Part shown: positions 1-7,263 of the stretch, piece after piece
Layout: the number at the start of each line of letters is the position of its first letter
Position numbering within the stretch: the stretch's first letter is position 1
Assembly (NCBI GenBank): GCA_018969905.1
Contig: JAGWXK010000005.1
Span: 1 to 51,671, forward strand
From: Bdellovibrionales bacterium
Lineage (GTDB): Bacteria; Bdellovibrionota; UBA1018; CAIMNF01
Direction: 5' to 3'
Length of the DNA: 51,671 nt
Notes under the pieces: generated by a model
Database searches by the model: none
The model's input: the letters and a program-made list of their open reading frames with translations, nothing else
Told to the model about the DNA's origin: nothing
Program-made: the position numbers and the translations under genes

Positions 1-1
1 G

Positions 2-313
2 AGTGTGGAGATGAAGATCGGATTTGATGGCAATTATCTTGGTGTCAGCGTAACCGATCACTTTGGATCTCTTGATCGCACAAGGTTGCTGAATCATGTG
101 TCGATCAATTATCGCAATCAGGAGTATCGGCTCAGGCAGGGCGGAGCGGGAGCCGGTCTGGGGCTTTCGACCATTCTAAACACAGGTGGGAGCCTTCTGT
201 ATCATTGTGAGGATGGCCGGCGCACGGAAGCGATCCTGATTTCCAGGGTCTTTGAGAGCTACCGGGATTTTCGGGCACAGTTCCGTTTCTTTTCGGCCAG
301 GTTTTATGGATAA
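2..313 (+). CDS. C-terminal fragment of a HATPase-like ATP-binding protein (5' end outside window)
   Basis: The frame is open to the left edge, so this is the tail of a gene that begins upstream; the first possible start (GTG at 5) is probably internal. About 100 residues are visible. VSVTDHFGSL resembles the G1 box (DxGxG-like), and GAGAGLGLSTI resembles the G2 box of GHKL/histidine-kinase ATPase domains, as in serine-kinase anti-sigma factors or sensor kinases. The stop codon overlaps the ATG of maf by a few bases, so the two are probably co-transcribed. Without the N-terminal part I cannot say whether it is a kinase, an anti-sigma factor or a stand-alone ATPase. The domain assignment rests on two short motifs. 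Confidence 0.5.
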   Translation, partial: SVEMKIGFDGNYLGVSVTDHFGSLDRTRLLNHVSINYRNQEYRLRQGGAGAGLGLSTILNTGGSLLYHCEDGRRTEAILISRVFESYRDFRAQFRFFSARFYG

Positions 314-905
314 CAGAATCATTCTTGCTTCGGGTTCACCAAGAAGAAAGCAGCTTTTAAGGATGTCGGGTGTTTCCGTTCGAGTGCATCAGCCGGATGT
401 CAATGAGGATATTCTGCCCGGGGAGAGGCCTGATGCCATGGTCAAGAGACTTGCGGAAGAAAAGGCCCGCACAGTTTTGAAGCGCCTTAAGCTCAAGAAA
501 GAACCTCAAATTGTCCTCGCTGCTGACACAACTGTTGTAAATGCTACGGGTAGAATCCTGGGAAAGCCGTCAAGTCGTAAAGAGGCTGTCAAAATGCTCA
601 GATCACTTCAGGGCAAAGACCATCATGTCTTCACTGGATACGCGATTCTGATCGGCACCTCCGAGAAATTATTCCGGAGTAAGTTTCGCGTGGTAAAGAC
701 CCGGGTTCGAATTCGAAAGATGACTTTGCGCGAAATCGTGGATTACGTTGATCTCGGAGAGAGTTTCGACAAGGCTGGTGCTTACGCAGCCCAAGGCTTT
801 GGCATGTCAATCATCGAGAACATCCATGGAAGTTATACCAATGTGGTTGGTCTGCCGATGGCACAAGTTCTAATGGATTTGAGGAATTTCGGTTGGGATC
901 CTTGA
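306..905 (+). CDS. maf: Maf-family nucleoside triphosphate pyrophosphatase
   Basis: This is a 199-residue cytosolic house-cleaning enzyme that hydrolyses non-canonical or surplus NTPs (dTTP/UTP type in the YhdE branch) to the monophosphate and PPi. The N-terminal signature SGSPRRKQLL lies at residues 9-18. The acidic LAADTTVV segment and the C-terminal ESFDKAGAYAAQGFG motif are both present, and the length is normal for the family. The ATG at 306 is chosen because the family signature begins a few residues later; an upstream in-frame start would add an unconserved tail. It overlaps the preceding ATPase-like gene and the following yggS gene, which suggests one operon. The assignment is firm; the substrate subfamily is inferred from the motif. 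Confidence 0.93.
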   Translation: MDNRIILASGSPRRKQLLRMSGVSVRVHQPDVNEDILPGERPDAMVKRLAEEKARTVLKRLKLKKEPQIVLAADTTVVNATGRILGKPSSRKEAVKMLRSLQGKDHHVFTGYAILIGTSEKLFRSKFRVVKTRVRIRKMTLREIVDYVDLGESFDKAGAYAAQGFGMSIIENIHGSYTNVVGLPMAQVLMDLRNFGWDP

Positions 906-1555
906 GTCTGATTCTTTCCGAGATTGATCGTTTGTCAAAGGTTTCGGGTAGAGAAAAGGCACCGACACTCATGGCGGTGAGCAAGTTTCAGTCTTTGGAG
1001 AAGATCCAGGATCTTTATCGGCAGGGACAGAGAGTTTTCGGAGAAAACTACGTTCAGGAGTTAGTGACGAAAAAAAAGGCACTTGAAGATCGCGGAGTGC
1101 GGGATCTTGAGTTTCACTTTATCGGAAAGCTTCAGACCAACAAGGTTAAGGTTCTTCTTCCCCATGTGAGAGCGATCCATTCGGTCGACTCCCAACGCTT
1201 GATCGAAGAAATTGAAAGGCGTGCGGAGGCTGCCATATTGCGACCCGAGATTTATCTTCAGGTAAACATTGATTCCGAGTCAAGCAAGGGAGGCATATCG
1301 GTTGGTGAGATGGATTCAATCTGTCGGTTTCTCTCGAACTGTCGTAGTTTGATTCCGGTCGGCTTGATGGCGATCCCGGATCCACAAAAAGATCCCGAGT
1401 CTGCATTTCGCAGGATGAGTGAGCTTTCAGAGAGATTTCACGAGATCTTGGGATCTGGACTTTCGATGGGAATGTCGCGGGACTATCCGGCTGCAATTCG
1501 TCATGGGGCTACGATCATTCGAATGGGTACTGCTCTTTTTGGTAGCCGAGAATGA
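893..1555 (+). CDS. YggS/PLPBP pyridoxal 5'-phosphate homeostasis protein
   Basis: A 220-residue PLP-binding protein of the YggS/PROSC family. It has no known catalytic activity and buffers the PLP pool in the cytosol. Visible family motifs are MAVSKFQ (the Lys that would form the Schiff base), VFGENYVQE, FHFIGKLQTNK, VNIDSESSKGG, GLMAIP and the C-terminal RMGTALFGSR. The start is a TTG at 893, seven bases after GAGGA (881-885), and lies inside the end of maf; a second TTG at 902 is possible. The gene overlaps maf by 13 bp, so translation is probably coupled. In many bacteria this family sits beside proline-biosynthesis or cell-division genes; here it is beside maf. Confidence 0.92.
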   Translation: MGSLSLILSEIDRLSKVSGREKAPTLMAVSKFQSLEKIQDLYRQGQRVFGENYVQELVTKKKALEDRGVRDLEFHFIGKLQTNKVKVLLPHVRAIHSVDSQRLIEEIERRAEAAILRPEIYLQVNIDSESSKGGISVGEMDSICRFLSNCRSLIPVGLMAIPDPQKDPESAFRRMSELSERFHEILGSGLSMGMSRDYPAAIRHGATIIRMGTALFGSRE

Positions 1556-1601
1556 TTTACAGGGTGCATCCCGGCCCCAGTCGAAGTCCAATCGGGGGAT
1601 G

Positions 1602-1631
1602 TTGACCACTTATCTATTAATTTCATTTACT
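1602..1631 (+). promoter_or_regulatory. Possible sigma70-type promoter for the lipoprotein at 1716
   Basis: TTGACC at 1602-1607 and TTTACT at 1626-1631 are separated by 18 bp, in a 160-bp gap after yggS. The -35 is a good match and the -10 a 4/6 match. It would give a leader of about 75 nt before the ATG at 1716. It was found by eye and not tested. Confidence 0.35.
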
Positions 1632-1715
1632 TACAAATGCCCGAACTTAAATCGTTTTTGGCACAGAACGTGCTCCGACGGTGTCGTGGGTTAAAACCTA
1701 CAAAGAAGGAGCCAC

Positions 1716-2453
1716 ATGAAACGTTCGATTCAATATCTCATCACACTCTTGGCGCTCGGCATGGGGCTATCCGCTTGTCGCAGCACAACCACGGTTTATC
1801 AAGATCCGTACTATAGGGCTTGGTACGACGTGTATGGGTATTATTGCGGGGAGGGTTATCCTACTGCTGGATGTAATTTTTATGCCGATGGGAGTAAAAT
1901 TCTGATGAGTGAAGATCCCTACTATCGTTCGGGTGTCACTCTCTATAACGATTATTGGACCTATACCGACTCTTTTGGCTATCGAAGGTCGTATTTGGGC
2001 TTTGCATGGCTGAGTCCTTCCGGAATTCTCTATGATCAATTTGGTAATGCGTTGAACGAGGCCGATGCAGATGCCATTTCGGCTGATGTAATCACTGCAG
2101 CAGCTGAGAGGGAGATGGAGATTCAGGCTTCAGCGGGAAGAGCGCTTGCACAAAAATATGCTTTAAATGAGGCTCGAGGCATTGAAATTTCAAAGACCCT
2201 GCAGGACTGGGCAAAGCTTGGGAAGGACCGAGCGCGCACAGAAGCAGATATTGTCGATTTTTCAAAAAGACTTTTTGGGGTGAGTGCCAGCCGAGCGGAG
2301 AGCGCTCTTGCTGTAGCGATGACCACACGAAGCTTGAAGGCCGTCGAAGAATTGAATGTGGATGTTGCCGCATACTGGGGTACTACCCCCGAGGTATCCA
2401 AGCAGATCCTGCATCAATGGTATCGGGATGAGGCCAAGGCGCTTGGCTATTGA
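1716..2453 (+). CDS. Tyr-rich outer-membrane lipoprotein, unknown function
   Basis: I do not recognise this 245-residue protein. It opens with a lipoprotein signal peptide: basic start, hydrophobic stretch and lipobox LSAC at 18-21, with Cys21 as the acylated residue. Arg follows the Cys, so the outer membrane is likelier than the inner. Residues 22-110 are rich in Tyr, Gly and Asp and contain a repeated DPYYR element (DPYYRAW and DPYYRSG). From about 115 to the end it is predicted helical and charged. AAGGAG precedes the ATG at normal spacing. It has its own possible promoter upstream and a strong terminator downstream, so it is probably a single-gene unit. Confidence 0.8.
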   Translation: MKRSIQYLITLLALGMGLSACRSTTTVYQDPYYRAWYDVYGYYCGEGYPTAGCNFYADGSKILMSEDPYYRSGVTLYNDYWTYTDSFGYRRSYLGFAWLSPSGILYDQFGNALNEADADAISADVITAAAEREMEIQASAGRALAQKYALNEARGIEISKTLQDWAKLGKDRARTEADIVDFSKRLFGVSASRAESALAVAMTTRSLKAVEELNVDVAAYWGTTPEVSKQILHQWYRDEAKALGY

Positions 2454-2484
2454 CGGATTCAATGGCTGTGTTTCTGTTTTGAGA

Positions 2485-2517
2485 GGGCGCGGATGAAACC
2501 GCGCCCTTTATTTTTTT
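2485..2517 (+). terminator. Rho-independent terminator of the Tyr-rich lipoprotein gene
   Basis: GGGCGCGG (2485-2492) and CCGCGCCC (2499-2506) form a perfect 8-bp GC stem with a 6-nt loop, followed by a T-rich tract, TTTATTTTTTT. The T-tract also contains the last codons of the convergent oxygenase gene. Confidence 0.9.
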
Positions 2518-3350
2518 AACAGACCAATCTCAAGAAGCCTCTGTTTCAGGTAGTCTCCGGCAGTCACTCCGTCTGAAAGGACTACATTCGACCTTGGGTG
2601 CAGGAAAAGGGGCATCGAGTATCGAGGAAGTTTTGCCTCGGCCCCGGTTGGGTTCACGACTCGATGAGTGGTGGATTTGTAATAGCCTTTTGAGGCAAGT
2701 TGTAACATGTCTCCGGCATTGATCGCGATGCTGCCCGGGTCGCAGGGCACTTGGTGCCACGCACCCTGGGTGTCTCGAACTTCCAATCCTGCAGCGGTTG
2801 CCGAACAAAGCAGCGTAATCAGATTTATGTCTTCATGCGGGGCGGCCCGAATCGCACCCGATTCCTCAGATCCCTTAAGAGGTGGGTAGTGAATCACTCG
2901 AAGCAGATTTTCCTCTGAGCCCACTACCATTTCAGAAAGGGGCATGGTGAATCCGCTTCTTACGTTCTCTGGTGAGGCTTTTTGGACCCAGTCCAAAAGC
3001 TCACGCCCCATGGTTACGAGTTGGTCGTAAAGCTTCCAGGTTCCAGTTCGTAGGTTTTCCGGGAGTTCGGATCTGGGATATACATGAAAGAACTCTTTCA
3101 GATCCTTGATTGGACTATCTTTGGCGTTTTCGGAGCGAAAAGGGAAGTATCCTGCCTGCGACTCCGGTTTAAATGTGTATTGATGTTTGGAGTCATCCGC
3201 AAAAAATTCGGACCATTTCGAATACACTTCGGAAACAAGCGTGGAGGCGATCGGGTGATCTGTGATCACGGCAAAGCCTGTGGTTTTGAGAGAGTGGCAA
3301 AATCTTTCCGGGGCTTCGGGAGAACCATACTTTATCTTCAATACATCCAT
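2508..3350 (-). CDS. 2-oxoglutarate/Fe(II)-dependent oxygenase, isopenicillin N synthase-like fold
   Basis: A 280-residue cytosolic non-haem iron oxygenase. The iron triad is visible as H172-E-D174 (PHEDINLITLL) and H229 (THRVVNP). The RxS motif that binds the co-substrate carboxylate is R243-Y-S245 in PRYSMPLFL. The N-terminal region with TGFAVITDHP matches the DIOX_N part of the IPNS/gibberellin-oxidase superfamily, and the length fits. The ATG at 3350 is chosen because GGAAG lies 4-5 nt before it; a longer reading would add 17 unconserved residues. The substrate cannot be told from sequence, and no biosynthetic genes sit next to it. It is transcribed away from the BrkB-family gene across an 84-bp gap. 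Confidence 0.85.
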   Translation of the reverse strand: MDVLKIKYGSPEAPERFCHSLKTTGFAVITDHPIASTLVSEVYSKWSEFFADDSKHQYTFKPESQAGYFPFRSENAKDSPIKDLKEFFHVYPRSELPENLRTGTWKLYDQLVTMGRELLDWVQKASPENVRSGFTMPLSEMVVGSEENLLRVIHYPPLKGSEESGAIRAAPHEDINLITLLCSATAAGLEVRDTQGAWHQVPCDPGSIAINAGDMLQLASKGYYKSTTHRVVNPTGAEAKLPRYSMPLFLHPRSNVVLSDGVTAGDYLKQRLLEIGLLKK

Positions 3351-3434
3351 GGCACTTCCATAACATCCGAAGTGTCGGAAAACAACGGAAATGCCTCGCA
3401 TTTCGGCCGTTTTTGGCGGAAACTGTACCCAATC

Positions 3435-4709
3435 ATGTCCATCAGGGAGCGTAAGCTAGCAAAACTCAACAAGGCCATACTTCGTCACCATGATGTCAGG
3501 GCAGGATCTATTCGAGCCTTGCCGAGGCTTTGGGCGACGGTCCAATTGCTGTTCTCGATGTTGCATTATGAGTTTCTGAAGAATGACGTGGCAATCCGGG
3601 CACAATCTTTGTCCTATTTTACGCTTTTTTCGATTCTGCCGTTGATCGCCGGGATCTTCCTGATTCTTGGTTTTTTCTCGCAATGGGGCCCCGTTCAAAA
3701 AGAATTCGAGGACCTGATGGCGGGTCTGCTTGGATCCATTCCCGGGGAACAGCGAGCCTATTTGCTCGCATATATTTTTCAATTCAAGGATCAATATCTG
3801 CAAAATCTATCTCAGAAAAGCGGAACGATCGGTGTGTTTGCTGTCCTAGTGCTTCTTTGGATTGGGGCGAGGGTGTTCTTCAATGTTGAATCCCTGATGA
3901 ATCGAATCTGGTCGGTTCGTGCGGAGCGGACATGGTTTGATAGAATCAAGAACTTTGTCGTTACGATGGTTTTTCTCCCGCTGATCTACGCACTGGTCAT
4001 TTCCTTACCAAAGATTATTGAGCGCTATGGGAATCGACAGGCTGGCATTTTCCTGGATCAGGGCCTACTGATCCTGGTGATATTTGCAACTCTGCTGGCG
4101 ATCCTTAAGGGCTTTCCAAACACGCGGGTTTCCTGGAGGAGTGCCGTGTTCGGAGCCATTTCGGGGACCCTTGGATATGCCATCGCCAACACGGTTCTTC
4201 GAATCTATTTTCGCTTTGGTACTGATACCGCCTACGGAAAGGCGGGAGTTCTGCCGGTTTTTGCTTTCTTCATCTATGTGGGTTGGTTGATCTTTATTTT
4301 CGCGGTTGAGGTCAGTCTTCTTGTCGAGCGTGGCGCGCAGATGATCGAGCGGAGACTCCCGGGAACCTCACTTGGCTCCGCCTTGGTTCTTGAGAGAGTT
4401 CTCAGGGTTCTCAACGAAAAATTTCTGGACAAGTCCGGACCCCAGGATTTGAAATCCCTCGCTCAGGCGCTTCATCTAGGCGTGGGCACGATTGAAACGG
4501 CCATCGAGTACCTGGAAAGAAAATCTTCTGTGGTTCGTATCCGGGCTGAGGGCTCTCGGGGGGAGGATAGGTACACCATTTCAAAAGCATTCTCAGAAAA
4601 TGATCTCGATGATCTTTTGAATGAGTATCTTCAAGTCGAGAGGATCGGACGATATTTTGACGTTGGGGGACTGATTCGCAGACTGCGCAGCGGTCAAAGA
4701 AGATCTTGA
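3435..4709 (+). CDS. YihY/BrkB-family inner-membrane protein with C-terminal winged-helix-like tail
   Basis: A 424-residue membrane protein. After a basic cytosolic N-terminus (about 1-45), six hydrophobic segments run from about residue 60 to 300, with the family hallmark AQSLSYFTLFSILPLIAGI near the first and GVLPVFAFFIYVGWLIFIF near the last. The C-terminal 120 residues are soluble and resemble the winged-helix extension of longer BrkB proteins. The family was once mis-annotated as RNase BN; its real role is unsettled. The reading frame is open for 350 bp upstream, but that part lies antisense to the oxygenase gene, so the ATG at 3435 (MSIRERKLAK) is taken as the start. Confidence 0.85.
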   Translation: MSIRERKLAKLNKAILRHHDVRAGSIRALPRLWATVQLLFSMLHYEFLKNDVAIRAQSLSYFTLFSILPLIAGIFLILGFFSQWGPVQKEFEDLMAGLLGSIPGEQRAYLLAYIFQFKDQYLQNLSQKSGTIGVFAVLVLLWIGARVFFNVESLMNRIWSVRAERTWFDRIKNFVVTMVFLPLIYALVISLPKIIERYGNRQAGIFLDQGLLILVIFATLLAILKGFPNTRVSWRSAVFGAISGTLGYAIANTVLRIYFRFGTDTAYGKAGVLPVFAFFIYVGWLIFIFAVEVSLLVERGAQMIERRLPGTSLGSALVLERVLRVLNEKFLDKSGPQDLKSLAQALHLGVGTIETAIEYLERKSSVVRIRAEGSRGEDRYTISKAFSENDLDDLLNEYLQVERIGRYFDVGGLIRRLRSGQRRS

Positions 4710-4811
4710 TGTGTGTCAAAAAAAACACATCTCACATTTTCAAAATCCTTTGTGTACCATTGTAAAGGTTTGAAAAAGCCGCCACGAGGGCGGTCTGGAG
4801 GAGTGGGAATC

Positions 4812-5186
4812 ATGGGACAGAATCAAAAGAAACTGTTTGAAGAATGCAAGATGAAGCTTTTGAAGACGCGCGAGGAGACCTTGAATGGTTTGAAGTCGCT
4901 TGATCCGTCCCTTGCCACTGAAATGGTGGGTGATGAAGCCGATCTTGCCTCGGCTCACATTAGTCAGACCCAGGCTCTCAACCAAAGAGACAAGCTCCTG
5001 CACAAGATCAAGGAGATTGATGAAGCGCTTGCTCGAATGGAAAACGGAACCTACGGCATCTGCGAGGAAACCGGTGAAAACATCGAAGAAAAGCGGTTGA
5101 TTGCAATTCCTTGGACCCGATTGAGTCTTGAGGGTGCCGAGGTTCGAGAACGGGAACAAAAAAGGTACGATCAAAAGCTTGCGTAA
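4812..5186 (+). CDS. DksA/TraR-family regulator with a degenerate zinc site
   Basis: A 124-residue protein with the DksA architecture: a coiled-coil hairpin (about 5-75) whose tip carries D41-E-A-D44-L-A46, the DxxDxA motif needed for action in the RNA polymerase secondary channel. The C-terminal finger follows, but only the first of four zinc cysteines remains: C84 is kept, and the others are T87, S105 and G108 at exactly the canonical spacing (CxxC-x17-CxxC). The fold may be held without metal, as known for zinc-free DksA2 of Pseudomonas. The ATG at 4812 follows GGAGGA (4797-4802), though a frame extends upstream. A zinc-competent paralogue lies at 26404-26799. The family call is firm; the in vivo role is inference. 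Confidence 0.88.
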   Translation: MGQNQKKLFEECKMKLLKTREETLNGLKSLDPSLATEMVGDEADLASAHISQTQALNQRDKLLHKIKEIDEALARMENGTYGICEETGENIEEKRLIAIPWTRLSLEGAEVREREQKRYDQKLA

Positions 5187-5210
5187 GCCACTATTCTGAT
5201 CTGATTTAAG

Positions 5211-5240
5211 TTGCCTATTCTGCGGATTTGTTTTTACGAT
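5211..5240 (+). promoter_or_regulatory. Possible promoter placing the start site at the ATG of the ICMT-like gene
   Basis: TTGCCT (5211-5216) and TACGAT (5235-5240) are each about 4/6 matches, with an 18-bp spacer. The ATG at 5247 lies only 6 nt after the -10 and has no Shine-Dalgarno sequence, so a leaderless or near-leaderless mRNA is possible. Weak evidence taken alone. Confidence 0.3.
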
Positions 5241-5246
5241 CCCTGC

Positions 5247-5855
5247 ATGTCAATTCTGACGAATCCAACCTTGAGGACGTTCTTTTCTGGCCGCCGCAGG
5301 TTCCAGTTGGCCTGGGTTTTCGCGGTCTTTTTGATTTTCAGCGCTCGCCAATTTCCATCGCTTCCTGGGGTGGTTCTCTGCTTCGCTGGGGCGACTCTCA
5401 GGTTTCTTGCCAGTGGCTATCTGAGAAAGGAGGCCAAACTTGCGGTGGGAGGCCCCTATGCTCATACAAGGAACCCGCTCTATCTTGGAACTTTTCTCAT
5501 GGCCCTCGGAGCAACCCTCAGCGTTGGGGCCTATGGTTTGACGGCGGTAATGGCCATTGTGTTCTTTTTCAATTATCATTATGTGATTCAGCATGAAGAG
5601 GCCAAATTGCCCTCCTATTTCGGCGAGGCATACCACCAATACTGCGATCTGGTTCCGCGGTTTTTGCCAAGATGGACTGCCCCGAAAAGGAGCGATTTGG
5701 AGAGGATCAATCCAGCACCAGAAGTTTATCGTTTCTCGATGAGGCTTGCGAACCAAAATCGGGCCTTCGAGGCATATGCTTCATTTTTCGCCTTGATTGC
5801 CGGGATGGCGGTTTTGGTTCTGATCAAGAATAAACTGGGTTTTATTTATTTGTAG
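5247..5855 (+). CDS. Isoprenylcysteine carboxyl methyltransferase-like (ICMT/PEMT) membrane protein
   Basis: A 202-residue integral membrane protein. The SAM-binding signature of the ICMT/phospholipid-methyltransferase family is clear: GPYAHTRNPLYLGTF, then HEEAKLPSYFGEAYHQYC leading to VPRFLP. About five hydrophobic segments are present, the last near the C-terminus. Bacterial members methylate lipid or small-molecule acceptors that are mostly unknown; the substrate here cannot be inferred. The ATG at 5247 is preferred over the TTG at 5211 because the TTG would add a short unlikely tail. Neither has a good ribosome-binding site. Its 3' end overlaps the end of the convergent permease gene by 10 bp. 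Confidence 0.82.
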   Translation: MSILTNPTLRTFFSGRRRFQLAWVFAVFLIFSARQFPSLPGVVLCFAGATLRFLASGYLRKEAKLAVGGPYAHTRNPLYLGTFLMALGATLSVGAYGLTAVMAIVFFFNYHYVIQHEEAKLPSYFGEAYHQYCDLVPRFLPRWTAPKRSDLERINPAPEVYRFSMRLANQNRAFEAYASFFALIAGMAVLVLIKNKLGFIYL

Positions 5856-6880
5856 AGGAGTGGCTGTAGCTCCAGATAAATGATCTTGAGAATTGATGCG
5901 ATTGGAACCGCAAGAAGCATTCCTGCAATTCCGTAGAACTCCTGACCCACGGCTACCGAGAGCAAAAGGGTGAGAGGGGTGAGGTTTACGATTCTCGCCA
6001 CGAAAATGGGGAACACGAGGAAGTTGTCGATGAGATTCACCGTGATCAACAAGATTACCGCTGGCCAAAAGAGATGTTGATGGGCGGAAGAAAAGGCAAA
6101 AACCAAAAGCGGTGGGGCGGCTCCGATCATCGGTCCCAGGTAAGGAATCAGGTTCAGGAGACCTCCGATCAACGCAAAAAGCCCGGCATATGGAGCTTTG
6201 ATTAAAATCAAGCCGAGATACGTCATGAACCCGAAGAGTAGGGCTTCGAAGAGTTTGGCGCGCAAGAACGTCCCCAGTGCAACCGAGATCTTTGCGATCA
6301 CGGAGATCACGGTCCGGGAAAATCGTTTTGGGATCAACTGAAGATACAGGTGCGTGAATTTTTCTCCGTCCTTAAGGATGAAAAAAGAAAAAACCGGCAC
6401 AAGAAGAGCCGCAGATGCAAGGTTCCCAATCATTGCTGGAATGTGGGTCAGCGCCCACGTTCGAATCTGTGAGATCCACTGGATGATGCCTTGATGAGTG
6501 CCAAGGTCAACATCGATGGCAAATTGTTCTTTGAGGCGAGCCTCAAGTTCATCGACTTTGGAAAGCACAGCTTCGCTGAGAGAGGGGAGAGAGTCAATGA
6601 AGCCGGACCATTGCACTGAGATCACCTGAATGAGGCGGGTGACACCGAAAAGAAAAAACAAGGTGAGGAATGCGTAAACAATCAGGATCCCCCAAAGTTT
6701 TGGGATTTTTCTGGACGAGAGAAACTGGATCACCGGACTGAGGATCAAGACGTTCAAAATGGTGAGGAGGGTTACCGCACGTAGGGATGAGGTAAAAAAT
6801 AGAACAGAAATCAGGAAAAAAGTTACAAAAAAGAGAAAGCCGAGCTGGAGTCTTTCCTTATGTCTGGATTCGGTTGTCAT
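5846..6880 (-). CDS. AI-2E family (PerM/TqsA-like) permease
   Basis: A 344-residue inner-membrane protein with about eight transmembrane segments in the family pattern: two N-terminal helices (about 12-50), one at 62-85, a soluble amphipathic insert (about 90-145), then a helix-rich C-terminal half containing LLNLIPYLGPMIGAAPPLL and FVARIVNLTPLTLLLSV, both family signatures. Members include TqsA (AI-2 export), PerM and Na+/H+ antiporters, so the substrate stays open. It starts at ATG 6880, divides from the small protein gene at 6892 by only 11 bp on the same strand, and may be co-transcribed with it. Confidence 0.88.
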   Translation of the reverse strand: MTTESRHKERLQLGFLFFVTFFLISVLFFTSSLRAVTLLTILNVLILSPVIQFLSSRKIPKLWGILIVYAFLTLFFLFGVTRLIQVISVQWSGFIDSLPSLSEAVLSKVDELEARLKEQFAIDVDLGTHQGIIQWISQIRTWALTHIPAMIGNLASAALLVPVFSFFILKDGEKFTHLYLQLIPKRFSRTVISVIAKISVALGTFLRAKLFEALLFGFMTYLGLILIKAPYAGLFALIGGLLNLIPYLGPMIGAAPPLLVFAFSSAHQHLFWPAVILLITVNLIDNFLVFPIFVARIVNLTPLTLLLSVAVGQEFYGIAGMLLAVPIASILKIIYLELQPLLYK

Positions 6881-6891
6881 GAAGGGTGAAA

Positions 6892-7119
6892 TTACTGGGC
6901 CAAGCTCTGACAGCCAACCCAGGTTTTATCGTAACCATAGGCGCACTGCGGGGCCTTGGTGATATCAGTCGGGGCCACGGTTGGAATTTCCGGTTTGTAG
7001 CGGGTGGACGCGCCCATAAGGGCGTTCTCAGCCATATCCACAAAGAAAAAAGCGAGAATCACTCCAGCCGCAGCGAGCATTAAACCAACAATCGTTAGAC
7101 CCTTGACTTGTGTGTTCAT
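6892..7119 (-). CDS. Small single-pass membrane protein, unknown
   Basis: About 75 residues. MNTQVKG is followed by a hydrophobic helix (about 7-27) ending in FFFVDMAENAL, then a short hydrophilic tail with PEIPTVAP and two cysteines near the end (CAYGYDKTWVGC), which could form a disulfide if the tail is periplasmic. A start at 7131 (four residues longer) is equally possible; neither has a textbook ribosome-binding site. It precedes the AI-2E-type permease by 11 bp and probably shares its transcript. I do not recognise a family; the hydrophobic pattern and tight spacing support it being a real gene. Confidence 0.6.
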   Translation of the reverse strand: MNTQVKGLTIVGLMLAAAGVILAFFFVDMAENALMGASTRYKPEIPTVAPTDITKAPQCAYGYDKTWVGCQSLAQ

Positions 7120-7263
7120 GATGGATTCCATTTAGCACAGCTTAGCGTAAACCGGCAGCATGGTCGAAAAATAAAACGGTTTCGATTGAAAACGCTCTGA
7201 AAACAAGAATATCCTTTCGTTTTGGCTCAGAGCAATGATAATATCCGACACGTTAAGTCGAAT

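Noticed and set aside
3084-3434. A 117-residue N-terminal extension of the BrkB-family protein
   Set aside because: It lies antisense to the oxygenase gene, has no hydrophobic or family-like content, and the family begins near the ATG at 3435.
4708-4731. Terminator hairpin (GATGTGT/ACACATC) after the BrkB-family gene
   Set aside because: The stem is 7 bp and AT-rich, and the T-run after it is broken. Read-through seems as likely.
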